Positions 24,141-36,212 of a stretch of DNA of 64,000 bases are shown piece after piece. The DNA comes from Physcomitrium patens (Eukaryota; Streptophyta; Bryopsida; Funariales; Funariaceae), in the NCBI RefSeq assembly GCF_000002425.4, contig NC_037264.1:13792054-13856053 (forward strand), read 5' to 3'. The position numbers were made by a program, and so were the translations under genes. Numbering within the stretch: position 1 is the stretch's first letter; each line of letters starts with the position of its first letter. Under the pieces are notes generated by a model, which was given only the letters and a program-made list of their open reading frames with translations, was not told the origin of the DNA and searched no databases.

Positions 24141-24727
24141 TTTTGTATTGTAGGTCGCCTACTATGTGAAAATAATGGATTTATATATTTAATACATAAT
24201 ATACTAGATAACAATGTTACTAGATTTTTATTGGTTCTAAGATGTGAATAGATTACTAGCTCAAAAAGAAGTTGTTTAGAAGGGCTTTTATTAGAATTTA
24301 TATAATTTTAATTTTTTTGATAGTGACTTTGAAGTTGATCTTATAAATACTAAGTTTTAAATTTTAAGAGTCACCTTTGTTAGATATTGGTAATCTTTAA
24401 AGTCTTATTTTGTTTATTTTATATGGTATTTAAGGTATTTATTGTATAAATCATATAAAAAAAGAGTTGGAGAGAGATTTTGATAGCAAAAAGAGAGTTT
24501 AAGACATCTATGTAGATGAGTGGAGATAGATGATGGAAATCTCCATTCCTATTAGTCAAAAATCAAGACCAATGGACTTAAAGGAGGTTGCCTAAGGCCA
24601 TATTAGAGATTAGGATTATACTTTCGAGCGATTCGAGCTTTGAAAAATTAAGATCAACAAGTTCAAAATTTTGGCTATGGTTTTGGTACAAATTTTGAGT
24701 TAATTGGAGTTTTTATAAAAGAGATAT

Positions 24728-25205
24728 AGTGTCAAGAACAAGAACTTGATAAAAATAAATAAATAAGTGAAACTATTTTTAAAGAAAGATGATAAAATAG
24801 AAATAACTAAATAAGTATATTAAAAAAGAAATTAGAATGGCTATTACCAAAAGAAGGATTTATTCTTGCTTCTATATATACTATCTACCTAAGAGTTACG
24901 TGGCGACGTTCTATATGACCTACAAAAATAATTTGACTTTACACAACTCGTATCTTAACTTGCAAGGTAAGTTTTCTATGTGGGTACTACATAGTTAGCT
25001 TATTCCTCAAGCTACCAATATGTGTGGCATGTGGTTAATTTGTTGACCAACTTTTCAACCTATTAATTAAATATAAATATATGTAAAGTCAAAGCAGCAT
25101 CTATGAAGCTTCTCTAGAAGATATTATGAAATTAATCTACTTTTAGCCACTTCTATCTATTCATATCACCTAGGTAACAATTACAATAAATATATCTCCA
25201 TGACA
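24728..25205 (-). repeat. 3' LTR of chromovirus B4
   Basis: 478 bp, TGTCAAGAAC...CCATGACA on the plus strand. It matches the 560-bp LTRs of B1 with deletions. The bordering TATAG identifies the insertion site. Confidence 0.85.
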
Positions 25206-25219
25206 TTACCCGCCCTTCT
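25206..25219 (-). other. Polypurine tract of chromovirus B4
   Basis: Plus-strand TTACCCGCCCTTCT, that is AGAAGGGCGGGTAA in the element direction, directly beside the 3' LTR. Same position and form as in B1. Confidence 0.8.
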
Positions 25220-25246
25220 ATGGACAAGTTCTATGACAAGTGGTGA

Positions 25247-25669
25247 TCACATGTTGAAGAAGTCTAAGATGTAGCAAATTGTATATGCTACATATTCAGA
25301 TCTTTGTTCTCTTCAAAGATGATTGATAAGGCCTCTCAACCATTGTTAGTGTCTCATATCAGGGCGGGAAGACCACCTAGTGATTTTATCATTGTTGAAG
25401 CCTTCATAACTTCCTTCAAATAAATTATTTGGAATACTGCAAAGAAATGTTCTTACTTCTAGTAAAATCACCAAACATTGGGAGTCCCTTCCGAGATTGT
25501 GATATAAAATGCATTGTATCTTGCCATCTATTCAACAAAAAATATGTCGTTCTTGAGGATTTTCATCTCGATTGTATCATCCTGAAGATTGTTATAATTG
25601 TAATGTCTCATACAGTAAGTCAACAAACGAAGGCTCTTGAGTCGAATCTGCTGGTTGTTGGTTCTCCAT
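25247..25669 (-). pseudogene. ORF3 pseudogene of chromovirus B4
   Basis: Same ATG, same stop position and exactly the same length (423 bp) as the open ORF3 of B1 at 52231-52653, so no net indel has accumulated although several stops are present. At least the first two stops are explicable as CAA-to-TAA and CGA-to-TGA. Shared pieces include the Gln-Gln-Pro-Ala-Asp-Ser start, LVILLEV, WLRG.INHLRREQRSEYV and the Asp-Phe-x-Asn end. Function unknown. Confidence 0.8.
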
Positions 25670-26516
25670 CTCCTCAACGTCACAACTACAAAGAAGCTAC
25701 AAACAGGGATTGAAAGTAGAATATTATCTTGCTTAGAATTCGTTTCTTTTATAAAGAAGGTTTTTATCTTGATTTTGATGGATGTTGTCAATGAAAAGCC
25801 TCCACCACTTTTTTTGCATTTGTAAGATTCTTTATTCATTGCCATGTGTATTCACTAATATCATATCTGTGCCAATGGACAAGATATTCTAATTTATTTG
25901 GCACCGCCTTGAATCTAGGACTTCTTTCAATTTGAACTCATCATTATTGTCCACTTTTATAAGAGGAGATGGAGCTTGTCTTCTTCTTGATATATCCATT
26001 ATCTCGTATGGTTCAAGAAGAGATAAGTAGAATACTAGATGGATTTTTATTGACTCCGATAGATACAAACGATATGTAACTCAATTAATTTATGTAGAAA
26101 TAAAAAATTGTCCAAGCCTTTGATAGTCCAATTTGTCACAAGGACAAGTGGTCTTAATATTGCAATGAAGTAACCATACCTTCTCACCCATGTGAAATAG
26201 TGGTTGTTCCTTTCGATAGGCATCCGCATTGATTTTTTGTTGTTATTAAGCTTCTTTTAACTATGCCTTCATTGATGCATGTAGCTCTGACAAATGATTT
26301 GCTAAATCTTTTATCACAAGATTATCAGCTTTTGAAAAGTTAAAAGTATCAAATCATAGATGATAACCATAATTAGCAAAGAAAGGTGTTTATTTTGTAG
26401 AAGAATATATCATGTTATTATAAGCAAATTCTACCAATGGCAAAAGAGTTGTCCAATCATCTTATTGATAGTTAATAATAGATCTTAAATACTGTTCTAA
26501 AACTTCACTAACACAT

Positions 26517-27766
26517 TGTTGGGATAGAGAGAGTTTGCCTCAAGAAAGCGCTGGGCTTCTGGCTGTCACTAAATACTCAATCAAGTTTGAAATATAAGGG
26601 TAACAATTTTATATATATAAACTCCTCTCCTTTGGAGCAATTACATCAATATACAAGCCTTAAAATCCAAAGAACACAAAAATACTTGATAAGGTGTTAT
26701 AAAAAACTTATATATCCTTATGAGAAATTTTTCCCGAAGTTCAACAGCTCATAACATACGATCTAACCGTCTAAACAACTCCAAATCTTACATGGAGTAC
26801 TGATATATCTTTAGCAACTACCACACCAAAATTCAACCGTAAATTCGTCTTGGATCTTATGATATCTTGAAAACCCTAACTGTAGCTTCAAACCCTAGCT
26901 TTTTTACACCCGTGTACAACTTCCTTCATATCTCACAAAGTATTTATTCAAATACTATGAAACTTTGATCTAAAGCTTTTTAACCCAATTAAAAACACTT
27001 GTGGAAATTTTGAGCCATAAATTCGTCCAAAAACTCAAGATTTGGCTTCACCCATAACTAGCAACAAAACGATATACTTACTGCCTTCAAATTACAAGTG
27101 CTGTCTTCAACGCCTCATAACTCCTTCACTCAATATTAGAATTCACTATACAGTAAGTAGAATGTGTAGCCGAGAAAATGCTCCCTCCAAATCTAGTCGC
27201 CGATCTTCCGTTGGTCTCCGTATTCGTATGTGATGCCCAAAAGAAGTGACAGTAGGTATGAAATTGACACCTTATCTTTGAACATTCATATCTTTTCCAT
27301 AAAAACTCGAAATCACACAAAATCTTCACCCAAATTATACCCAAAACCCTAAACCTTCTGACCCTAGCCTCAAAAGCTCGAATGCCTCGAAAGAAAAACC
27401 CTAATTCCTAATATGGCCTCGGACAGCCTCCTCAAAGCCCATTGGGCATGGTATTCGACCAATAGGGATGAAGTTCTTCACCCCTTGCCTTCATCCAACC
27501 ATGCCTTACTTTCATCCTTCCCAATAAGCCTCCTTCTAGTTATATTTTCATCTTTAAACTCCTCCCTTCTCTTAATCTTTATACTAACTATCTAAATCTT
27601 ATATAATATAAACTTTATAATCAAACTAGATTAACTTCCAAATAATTTTTCTTATTTCAATTCATTTTAAATTAACATACTAAATATTCTAACTCACATT
27701 AAGACTTATAAATATATTACATATTTTCACTAATTTTTACATATTGTAAGTAATTACAGTACGACA
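26517..27766 (-). repeat. Solo LTR E2 (FLDD clade), minus orientation
   Basis: 1250 bp, TGTTGGGATAG...CAGTACGACA. Flanks ACAT (26513-26516) and ACGT (27767-27770). The homologous uninterrupted site in B1 at about 53495 also reads ACGT, which confirms the duplication. The middle is related to the D-subtype LTRs. No internal sequence. Confidence 0.9.
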
Positions 27767-28051
27767 ACGTTTCGTTTATCCATAAGTTTGAGGATGGAAT
27801 ATCGAAGATAGTTTTATATCCACTTTTAGAATCTTAAAAAGAGTTTACCAAAATCTTGATACAAATTGAGTTCCCTTATCTGATATAATATCTTTAGATA
27901 ATCCATGATAGCAATAGATACTGTTAAGAAAGAGCTTAGTTGTTTCTGCACTTATGATAGATTTTGTATATGGTATAAAATATGCAATCTTATTAAAATG
28001 ATCTACTATCATGAATATAGACTCATAAGAACTTGAAATTGGAGGATCTGT

Positions 28052-29373
28052 TGTCGTATTACGTATTATTTTGCTCAAGAATGCACTCGATACTTAGCTG
28101 TGGAAGGTGAGATTATCTTTCATAAGTAGCAAAGAAATCCTAATAGATTTCATTCATGCAAGAAGAATATAATCTGAACTTCAATTCAAAAGTGCTTAAA
28201 ATACTCTTCTTAATAGTCTTAACTATACATAAATCCCAATTACCTTGTTACTTTCATATTTAAGCAATTTAGATTTTTCTTGTAAACCCCAATCCTAATT
28301 AGTTAGCTTTTACAAGTTGTAACATCCAATCCGACCATCCACTTGATGTGGAATTCTTCATACAATTGTCAATGCAAGTCTTCTAAATGATCAAGAACTT
28401 TTAGCCCAATCCAACTTACAGATTGTGAAAAAACCTCCAAAAATTACACCAATGTCACTCGGCCACCAACTTGAAAAGTGAAGCAGAAATCCCAGCAATG
28501 ATTTCTCCTTCTCCAACCATTAACTTTGTCTTAAAATTGGTGCATAGCTTGATTTTTAAGTCTTCCAAAACCATGCTAATTTTCACCTTAATCCGACTGA
28601 TTGATCTTTAGATATCATAGAAATCCTACTCAACCTCAAACTGCCACCTTCTGAAACCTTCTTGTGCTAAAAACTAGATATCTCTAAACCATGTCGTTAG
28701 ATTATCACAAAATTTTGTTTACACTTAGCACATGCAATAATCCAAACAATATCAAATTTCAACCATAGATGTCATGCCAATTGCACAAACTAGCCAAAAT
28801 TGCTAACCCTAATTATATTATATAAAACCCAAATCATGGATACAAACCTTGACTTTGATCAACAATTGTTAAGTCCTCCAAAACCCTCTCATAACAATTC
28901 TTATGTCTTTGGAAAGAAATTCAAGCTAGCTCTCAAACTTTCACCTCCGATCTTTGAATGAAACCTTATTTTATCCTAGGCTATCATTTTAGTGACCAAA
29001 GGTCTGATTTTGACCCTATCTCACAAACAGTCGACCCTCGGATCTCAATCTATCCTATCCTAAGGATTTTTTAGTCCAATCCTACTCTCAACTTAACCTT
29101 AGTACCAACTATACTAATTATTTATCTCTTCTAACCTGATTTCATCAATTTATAGTCTTTCTAAGGTAGTAGAAGAGTCTCTACAACTTAGAAGGTAAAA
29201 TTACTAATTAACCTTCAACCTACTAATTATTAAGATAAGAAAATAACTTAAGAGGATTTTATAAAAGCCATATTAAGATACCTCAAATTAAAATTAAACT
29301 AAGATAATAAGATATTAATTAGAAATTCAATTTTGATTATAATTTCATTATATAGTTGTATTACATCACGACA
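28052..29373 (-). repeat. 3' LTR of element E
   Basis: 1322 bp, TGTCGTATTACG...CATCACGACA on the plus strand. Nearly identical to 34892-36212 except in the first ~200 bp, where roughly 20 differences are clustered. Confidence 0.95.
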
Positions 29374-29386
29374 TCCACCCCCTCTT
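29374..29386 (-). other. Polypurine tract of element E
   Basis: Plus-strand TCCACCCCCTCTT, so AAGAGGGGGTGGA in the element direction, abutting the LTR. Same GTGGA ending as element C. Confidence 0.9.
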
Positions 29387-29438
29387 AATGTGCGCATCCT
29401 TTGGCATGCGCCAAATGAACCATTTGTCATAATTGGCA

Positions 29439-31957
29439 TTACATCATCTCTTCATTTTTTTCATCAAATCCTTCATTTTTATTTTCACCATCTTCTTCAA
29501 AACAATTATCTTCTTCAAAAATGTTAATATCTTTAGCATGACCCTCCATATTGATTTCTCTATCTCATCTTTTAAAAATCTTTACGCGCTTTTCAGTAAT
29601 AGGTATTTTCAACCTCATACCATCTAACTCCCTTAATGAATATGCGGCATTATCATGAACCATTACAACCACATATGGTCTAAACCAATGTTACAAAAAC
29701 TTTCGCAAAGTACTATATTGGTTATTCAGACTGCTATCATAAACAAGTACTCAATCACCTTTTTCAATTGCTCTAGGTCTCAATTGATGTTGCTTGTCAA
29801 ATCGAGTCTTATTTCCTAACCTTACCTTTTGTAAACTTTTTAATGTTAATTCCACATCTTCCGACCTTTGTTCAAGTTGCCGGATTCTAATTGCCGGATT
29901 CTAATCGCAATATCTGATATTATACAATTGGTAATCATTCCAATTAAAGGTAAACAATCTATTTCAATTACCACCAGAGCTCTAATCAAATAATCCTTTT
30001 CAGCTTTCATAGCTGAAACAACTCTCTATAGTTCCCTTTTCACCTGTGAATATGCACATTGTCAAGTACTTAAAACTTTAGCTCCAAATTGCACTACAAA
30101 TCTGTATCCATTTGAGTCATTCTGACCTACAGTCCATCTAATGGCAATCGGACTAGTATCCATAGTAAGAATCACTAGTCTATTACTCTTATAATCAATT
30201 TTTCTCAATACTAGAGGCAATATCAATAATTTCTTCAATCTTTGTACTGCTTTAACATGCTTTTCTTTCCATTTAAATCGATAGCCTTTGCTTAATAGTT
30301 CATATAGCAGATCCGCTATGTGTGCATAATGAAGAATCCAAATATGATAAAATACATATACATCTAAAAACCTATAAATCTCTGTTAAAGAACTACAATC
30401 TTCTTTCATTCTCTCAATTGCATCAACTTTAGTTGGATCTAATTTTTTTCCATAAAATCCACACAGATGTCCAAAAATCACAACCTCTTGTACTCCAAAT
30501 GAAGATTTTATACTCGATAATGTAAGATGAACTTCTCCAAGCTGAGTCAATATTATTTTATAATCTTGTATATGATCAGCAATATACTTGCGACACCCCC
30601 TTTTATCTAAAGTTTCATCCTTGTCTTCTTCTTTGCATCCCTTTATAGGAACGTCATCTAGAAAAGCCATAGTCTTTTCTAGAATAAAATCTTCCAATAC
30701 CTTATTCATCCCTTTCATCATGTGCGCAATTGAGTTGGTTGTGCCTTGAGGAAGAGTACACATTCTAACTAATCTAAGTAGTGTTCTCATCATTGTCATA
30801 TTTCTACTTCCTTTTGCAAGTTGAAATTGGTCATAGCCCGAATATAAATCACCCATTAAATAGATTGCCCTTCTTGCAAACACCTTAGCAAATTCATCTA
30901 CTATAGGTCCAATTTCTGCATTCTTGATAGTTACTGCATTTACAGGTTGCATATCTTGAATAAAACGTAATGACTCATATTTCTTAAGCACTGTAAACCA
31001 TCGACTAGAATATGGTGCAAAAGAAGGCTCCAAAATCTTCAACTTTATCTTTTCTTTTAATAATTCCACCGAGCTTGGTAAATGTGTCCTTGGTATTCGA
31101 ATTGGCCTTAGATTCTAAGGTACATATGATACAAAGGAAATAATCATAGGTCTTATAATATTTGGATCCACATACCCAATTTCATAAGATTCAAAGGTAA
31201 ATGATCTACCTTATTTTGCCAACATCTCTTGGAAGCAGGTAATTTCCTCTAGCAATAAAGAACCATCAGAACTAATCTTTAATTCTTCAAAAGTCTCTTT
31301 AGTAAACTTGTGACCAATATTCTTTGGATCTCTCAAGCTCCTTTCTATTGATGATTCTCTCATTTGTTCTTTAAAATCTTCTGGCAAAGGTCCTGCATCC
31401 ATTTAACTTTCTTATCTACTATCTTATATTTTGTCTCAATTATAACCACCAGTGCTTGAAAAGATTCAATCATATCATAAACTTCTCTTAAATGAATTGG
31501 TATAACTTTATCATCATTACCTAATCCAATAGATACAATCAATTCCAAAGGATCCTCTAGTCTATTTTTTTCATAAATACCAGTAATCTTTTCATACCTT
31601 CTAATATTCCTAACTTATATAATTCTCTTTTAATAGTACTTAATTCCTTTCTTTTTTACTTTTTAAGTCATCAATCTTCTTATACATAATGCTTTCATTT
31701 TCAAAAATACTAATAAATCCTCCATTAAAGATACCTACATCTTGCGAGAGTACCTCTCTTTTTGTACCTCTATAATCTTGCTTTATAGTAGTACCTTCAA
31801 AAAATCCTTGAATTCTTCAACAATCTTGGACAATGAATTTTCTCTCAATTCGTCTCGATTCCGTTCATGATTTTGAGGCATAGTCAAAAACTGAATTTCC
31901 CTCCTCCCATCCTCACTATAAATTTGTGCATAAGCTAAACCATCATCAAGTACCTAT
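29439..31957 (-). pseudogene. pol: pol of element E (RT intact over 335 codons, integrase core deleted)
   Basis: 30062-31069 is open and covers RT from KEKIKLKILEPS through the catalytic Phe-Leu-Asp-Asp-Val-Pro-Ile-Lys-Gly to the first RNase H motif. A TGA at about 30060 separates it from the rest of RNase H (SQVKRELW, EIDCLP). At about 29900 the frame jumps from RNase H directly to the integrase C-terminus (RIRQLES). The join shows a short direct repeat, TTAGAATCCGGCAA twice, and about 1.1 kb is missing relative to element C. The C-terminus ends in an acidic tail at 29439. The 31090-31957 part is the linker and protease end, and the protease core is absent. Confidence 0.85.
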
Positions 31958-32571
31958 ATTTAAAAGTAGCCTTTAAACTTATTGTAGAAGTCTTTCCTTC
32001 AAGCCTTGCAAGTTTGATTTAAAGATCTCGCATCCCTCATATAATCTCCTCAAGTCCAATATCTTCTTTCTTTGGTGTAGCTAATGGAGGTTGGACAATA
32101 GGCACAGTCAATCTTGCAGTATGCATTAGAGTCTTTGGTACTTGTACAACTCTTCGAGTACTAAACCTATCCTTTCTCTTTTCTTTTTTTTACAAGTAAT
32201 CCAATAGCGTCTTCAACAGCTTTCCACTTTATTGTCAATCCTTCCTCTTCTTCCTTATCTTCAAGAAGAACGTCTAACTTCTCTTATAATTCTTCATTAG
32301 CAGCTTGAAGAAACAATTCAACCTTCTTTGGTCCCAATATTAATTTTTCTATTTTTGATAATCAAAAAAATTACCTTTCAAATTCTCTTAATAATTCTAT
32401 AGCTTGCAAATTTTTTTTAGGTCGCTCAATCCATTCCAAGAATGATTTCTTGGTAATTCGATCAATATCCTCTAAAAAATACTCATCCTTCAATGTATGT
32501 GAAAATACCTCCCATAAACTTCCAAATTGTCCTATAATAGACCTTATATGCTCTCTTATCTCTAGTACCGT

Positions 32572-34469
32572 TGTCATGATATAACACGATTAATAGGTGA
32601 AAGAGTGTAGATATTATTATAATTTAGGAGATCTTAGTTTTAAGTATTAGAACAAATTATCTTAGAAATATAGTTAATAGTCAAAGGGGTAGAAAAATTA
32701 AAAGGTACCAATACTGCATTTTAGAAAGGTGACTTCTACTTATTTTGTAGCACCATAAATAAGGCAAATCAAAGTAGATTGGAAAAATAAATAATATAGG
32801 CATCTTTAGAAAGAAGTTAAGAGAAAATTTTTAAAAAAATTTACTTAGAAAAATTAGATATTGATACCTAGAGAGGGCCGGTTATAAACCAGGGTCGAAA
32901 TCAGACCCTAGGCACAAAACCGAGTCTCGACGATAATTCAAGGACTCTTTGGCAGATCATAGAATGAGGATTTGATAGAATATTGGAAAGGATTTCTATG
33001 AACATTGATTTTAAGTGATTCGGAGATGTTATGACTTTGTAAGAGCTTTGAAAAGTAAAGATTTGTTTCATATAACTTGGGTTTTATGAAATAAAATAGA
33101 GTTTACGTTTTGGGTGATTTTGAGAGTTCTGTAATAGATCTACAAGTAAAATTTTGTAGGTTTATGGTTATAATTGTGTTTAATATGTGTCAATCTAATG
33201 GTTGAATTGTGGGATAATGAGGTTTAAGTGGGTCAAAGTCTCAGAAAATAGAATTTTAGGTCTAGTGGGATTTTTAAGATTTCTTGCAATCTACTAATTG
33301 GATTAAAATAAATCTTTTGTGAAAGGATATAAGACTTGTTTTTCTATACACATGAGAATTTTGAGATCAATCGAATAATGCAAAGGAGAGATATTGGCTT
33401 TGGAATATTGGCATTAAGATTGGAGAAGGAAGCCGGCCAATACCCAAGCACATTTTTGAGGTTATCGTCAATTTGGTAATTCCGATCCTTTTCAATATTT
33501 TTGTGTTTTTTTTTAACTTATTTTTTTAGAAGTATGCAAAGTTTGAGTTAAGATCAACGGTTTATTCATTAGTTATTGAGGTTTAAATCTGTTGTAGGAA
33601 TTACTAGGATTTGGTTTAGGATTTAGGATTTTGATTAGGGTTTGATTTAAGATTTAGGATTTGTTTAGGGATTTATTTAGGGTTTAGGATTTTTTTAGAG
33701 TTTGATTTAGGATTAAGGATTTGATTAGGAGTTTATTAAGGATTTAAGATTTGTTTAGAGTTTAATTTAGGATTTAGGATTTGGATTAGGATTTAGATTA
33801 GAGTTTAGGATTTGGATTAGGGTTTGATTTAGGATTTGATTAAGGTTTAATTTAAGGTTTAGGATTTAGTTAGGATTTGATTTAGGGTTAAGGATTTGGT
33901 TAAGATTTTATTTATGGTTTAGAGTTTGGATTAGGATTTAGTTAAGGGTTTAGGATTTGGATTAGGATTTTGTTAGGATTTGATTTAGAATTTAGAGTTT
34001 GGTTTAGGATTTGGATTAGGATTTTGTTAGGATTTGATTTAGGATTTAGAGTTTGGTTTAGGATTTGGTTAGGATTTGGTTTAGGATTTGTTTGGAATTA
34101 GGTTTAAGGTTTGTTTAGGGTTTGATTTAGGATTTAGGATTTTATTAGGATTTAAGATTAAATTAGTTTTGGCCTAAAGTTTGAATGAAGTTCAATAGGA
34201 TTTTAACTAGAATTAAATTAAGATTGAATTGAGATGTATTTGAGTGATATTTGTGATCCTTCTAATATTTCTTTAAGAATTCTTATTGTTTGTTTGAAAT
34301 TTCTTTGAGGTTTTTTTGAATTTGATTAAGCTTGCTTAGCTTTATTATGGTCTAATTAGAGCATTATTAGTATTCTATTAGAATTAGGATTTTTTTATTG
34401 CAATTTCATTCTTCCTTCCACAACTAGGTGCTCGGAGCATTCTCAAGCAAGACCTCATGTATTACGACA
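32572..34469 (+). repeat. Solo LTR F (FLDD clade), expanded by a minisatellite
   Basis: 1898 bp, TGTCATGATATAACACG...TATTACGACA, in E gag. Flanks CCGT (32568-32571) and CCAT (34470-34473). Element D at the same gag site lacks the insertion. It is about 0.57 kb longer than its relatives, about the length of the tandem array at 33603-34170. Confidence 0.9.
33603..34170 (+). repeat. Degenerate telomere-like tandem array (TTTAGGAT-type)
   Basis: Roughly 570 bp of short G/T-rich units such as GATTTAGGATTTGG, GGTTTAGGATTT and GATTAGGGTTTGATT, with periods of about 6-14 bp. The core TTTAGGG/TTTAGGA resembles the plant telomere repeat, but no perfect array is present. It lies wholly within LTR F, and related LTRs have a single AAATTAGGGTTTAG at the matching place (about 49020). 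Confidence 0.85.
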
Positions 34470-34891
34470 CCATAGCAAGCTCAAATAAATGAATCATCTC
34501 TTTCTTAGAAATGCGATTCAATTCCATTTTCCGCACATAACATCTTAAAAATTTAGAAATATCCTTTCCATTATATTGGTCAACCTTGTTAATCACTACT
34601 TACAATGTTTTGGTTGCCAAAGCCTCTTTGTGAACATTGCCTTATTACTGTTGCATAAACAATGTAAATGCTTGAAATTTTTTTGCAGTGTTTGAGTTAA
34701 GGTACATACCTTGTTCACCAGTAGAAATTCCACTTCAAGTTGTGCTTAAAGATCCACTTGAAGCTCCACACAAAGCTCCATCAAAAAATCAAAATTTAAC
34801 CCTCTTGTCTTCTTGCGCCATCAATTCCAAATAATAAAAAATATAATCCAATACCTTCCACCTCAAACATTCACGTGGGATTCACCACTTA

Positions 34892-36212
34892 TGTCATATT
34901 ACATGTTGTTTTGCTCAAGAATGCACCAGGCACTTAGTTGTAAAAGGTGAGATTATCTTTCATAAGTAGCCAAGAAAACCTAATAGATTATATCCATGCG
35001 AGAAGAATATAATCTGAACTTCAATTCAAAAGTGCTTAAAATACTCTTTTTAGTAGTCTTACCCATACATAAATCCCAATTACCTTGTTACTTTCATATT
35101 TAAGCAATTTAGATTTTTCTTGTAAACCCCAATCCTAATTAGTTAGCTTTTACAAGTTGTAACATCCAATCCGACCATCCACTTGATGTGGAATTCTTCA
35201 TACAATTGTCAATGCAAGTCTTCTAAATGATCAAGAACTTTTAGCCCAATCCAACTTACAGATTGTGAAAAAACCTCCAAAAATTGCACCAATGTCACTC
35301 GGCCACCAACTTGAAAAGTGAAGCAGAAATCCCAGCAATGATTTCTCCTTCTCCAACCATTAACTTTGTCTTAAAATTGGTGCATAGCTTGATTTTTAAG
35401 TCTTCCAAAACCATGCTAATTTTCACCTTAATCCGACTGATTGATCTTTAGATATCATAGAAATCCTACTCAACCTCAAACTGCCACCTTCTGAAACCTT
35501 CTTGTGCTAAAAACTAGATATCTCTAAACCATGTCGTTAGATTATCACAAAATTTTGTTTACACTTAGCACATGCAATAATCCAAACAATATCAAATTTC
35601 AACCATAGATGTCATGCCAATTGCACAAACTAGCCAAAATTGCTAACCCTAATTATATTATATAAAACCCAAATCATGGATACAAACCTTGACTTTGATC
35701 AACAATTGTTAAGTCCTCCAAAACCCTCTCATAACAATTCTTATGTCTTTGGAAAGAAATTCAAGCTAGCTCTCAAACTTTCACCTCCGATCTTTGAATG
35801 AAACCTTATTTTATCCTAGGCTATCATTTTAGTGACCAAAGGTCTGATTTTGACCCTATCTCACAAACGGTTGACCCTCGGATCTCAATCTATCCTATCC
35901 TAAGGATTTTTTAGCCCAATCCTACTCTCAACTTAACCTTAGTACCAACTATACTAATTATTTATCTCTTCTAACCTGATTTCATCAATTTATAGTCTTT
36001 CTAAGGTAGTAGAAGAGTCTCTACAACTTAGAAGGTAAAATTACTAATTAACCTTCAACCTACTAATTATTAAATAAGCAAATAACTTAAGAGGATTTTA
36101 TAAAAGCCATGTTAAGATACCTCAAATTAAAATTAAACTAAGATAATAAGATATTAATTAGAAATTCAATTTTGATTATAATTTCACTATATAGTTGTAT
36201 AATATCACGACA
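34892..36212 (-). repeat. 5' LTR of element E
   Basis: 1321 bp, TGTCATATTACATG...ATATCACGACA. Directly left of it the element-direction sequence TAAGTGGTGAATCCCACGTG follows the LTR end, where the primer-binding site is expected. The tRNA is not identified. Confidence 0.9.

Larger units (their letters stand above)
31958..34821 (-). pseudogene. gag: gag of element E, split by solo LTR F
   Basis: Starts at the ATG at 34821 (Met-Ala-Gln-Glu-Asp). The first part, 34474-34821, ends in FELAMV. After removal of LTR F and one copy of the 4-bp duplication the frame joins without a shift to the open stretch at 32371-32577 (EIREHIRSIIGQFGSLWE...FLEWIERPK), collinear with element D gag. The zinc-knuckle and protease-core region present in D is missing, so a second deletion ends near 31957. 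Confidence 0.75.
28052..36212 (-). mobile_element. Element E: FLDD-type Ty3 element lacking integrase core
   Basis: Minus-strand element inside B4 pol with two near-identical LTRs (28052-29373, 34892-36212), PPT at 29374-29386, gag start at 34821 and a long RT frame. Flanks are CTGT on the left and TCAT on the right. B1 reads CTGT at the empty site, and a CCGT ancestor would explain both by deamination. Deletions removed the integrase HHCC/catalytic core and the protease core, so it could only have moved with proteins from a relative. A solo LTR (F) sits in its gag. Confidence 0.9.

Noticed and set aside
33603..34170. True interstitial telomere array or chromosome end
   Set aside because: Units are degenerate and of mixed period, lie wholly within an LTR and lack perfect TTTAGGG runs.
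34472..34889. Separate small gene right of LTR F
   Set aside because: It is the first part of element E gag and joins the frame left of LTR F once one 4-bp duplication is removed.
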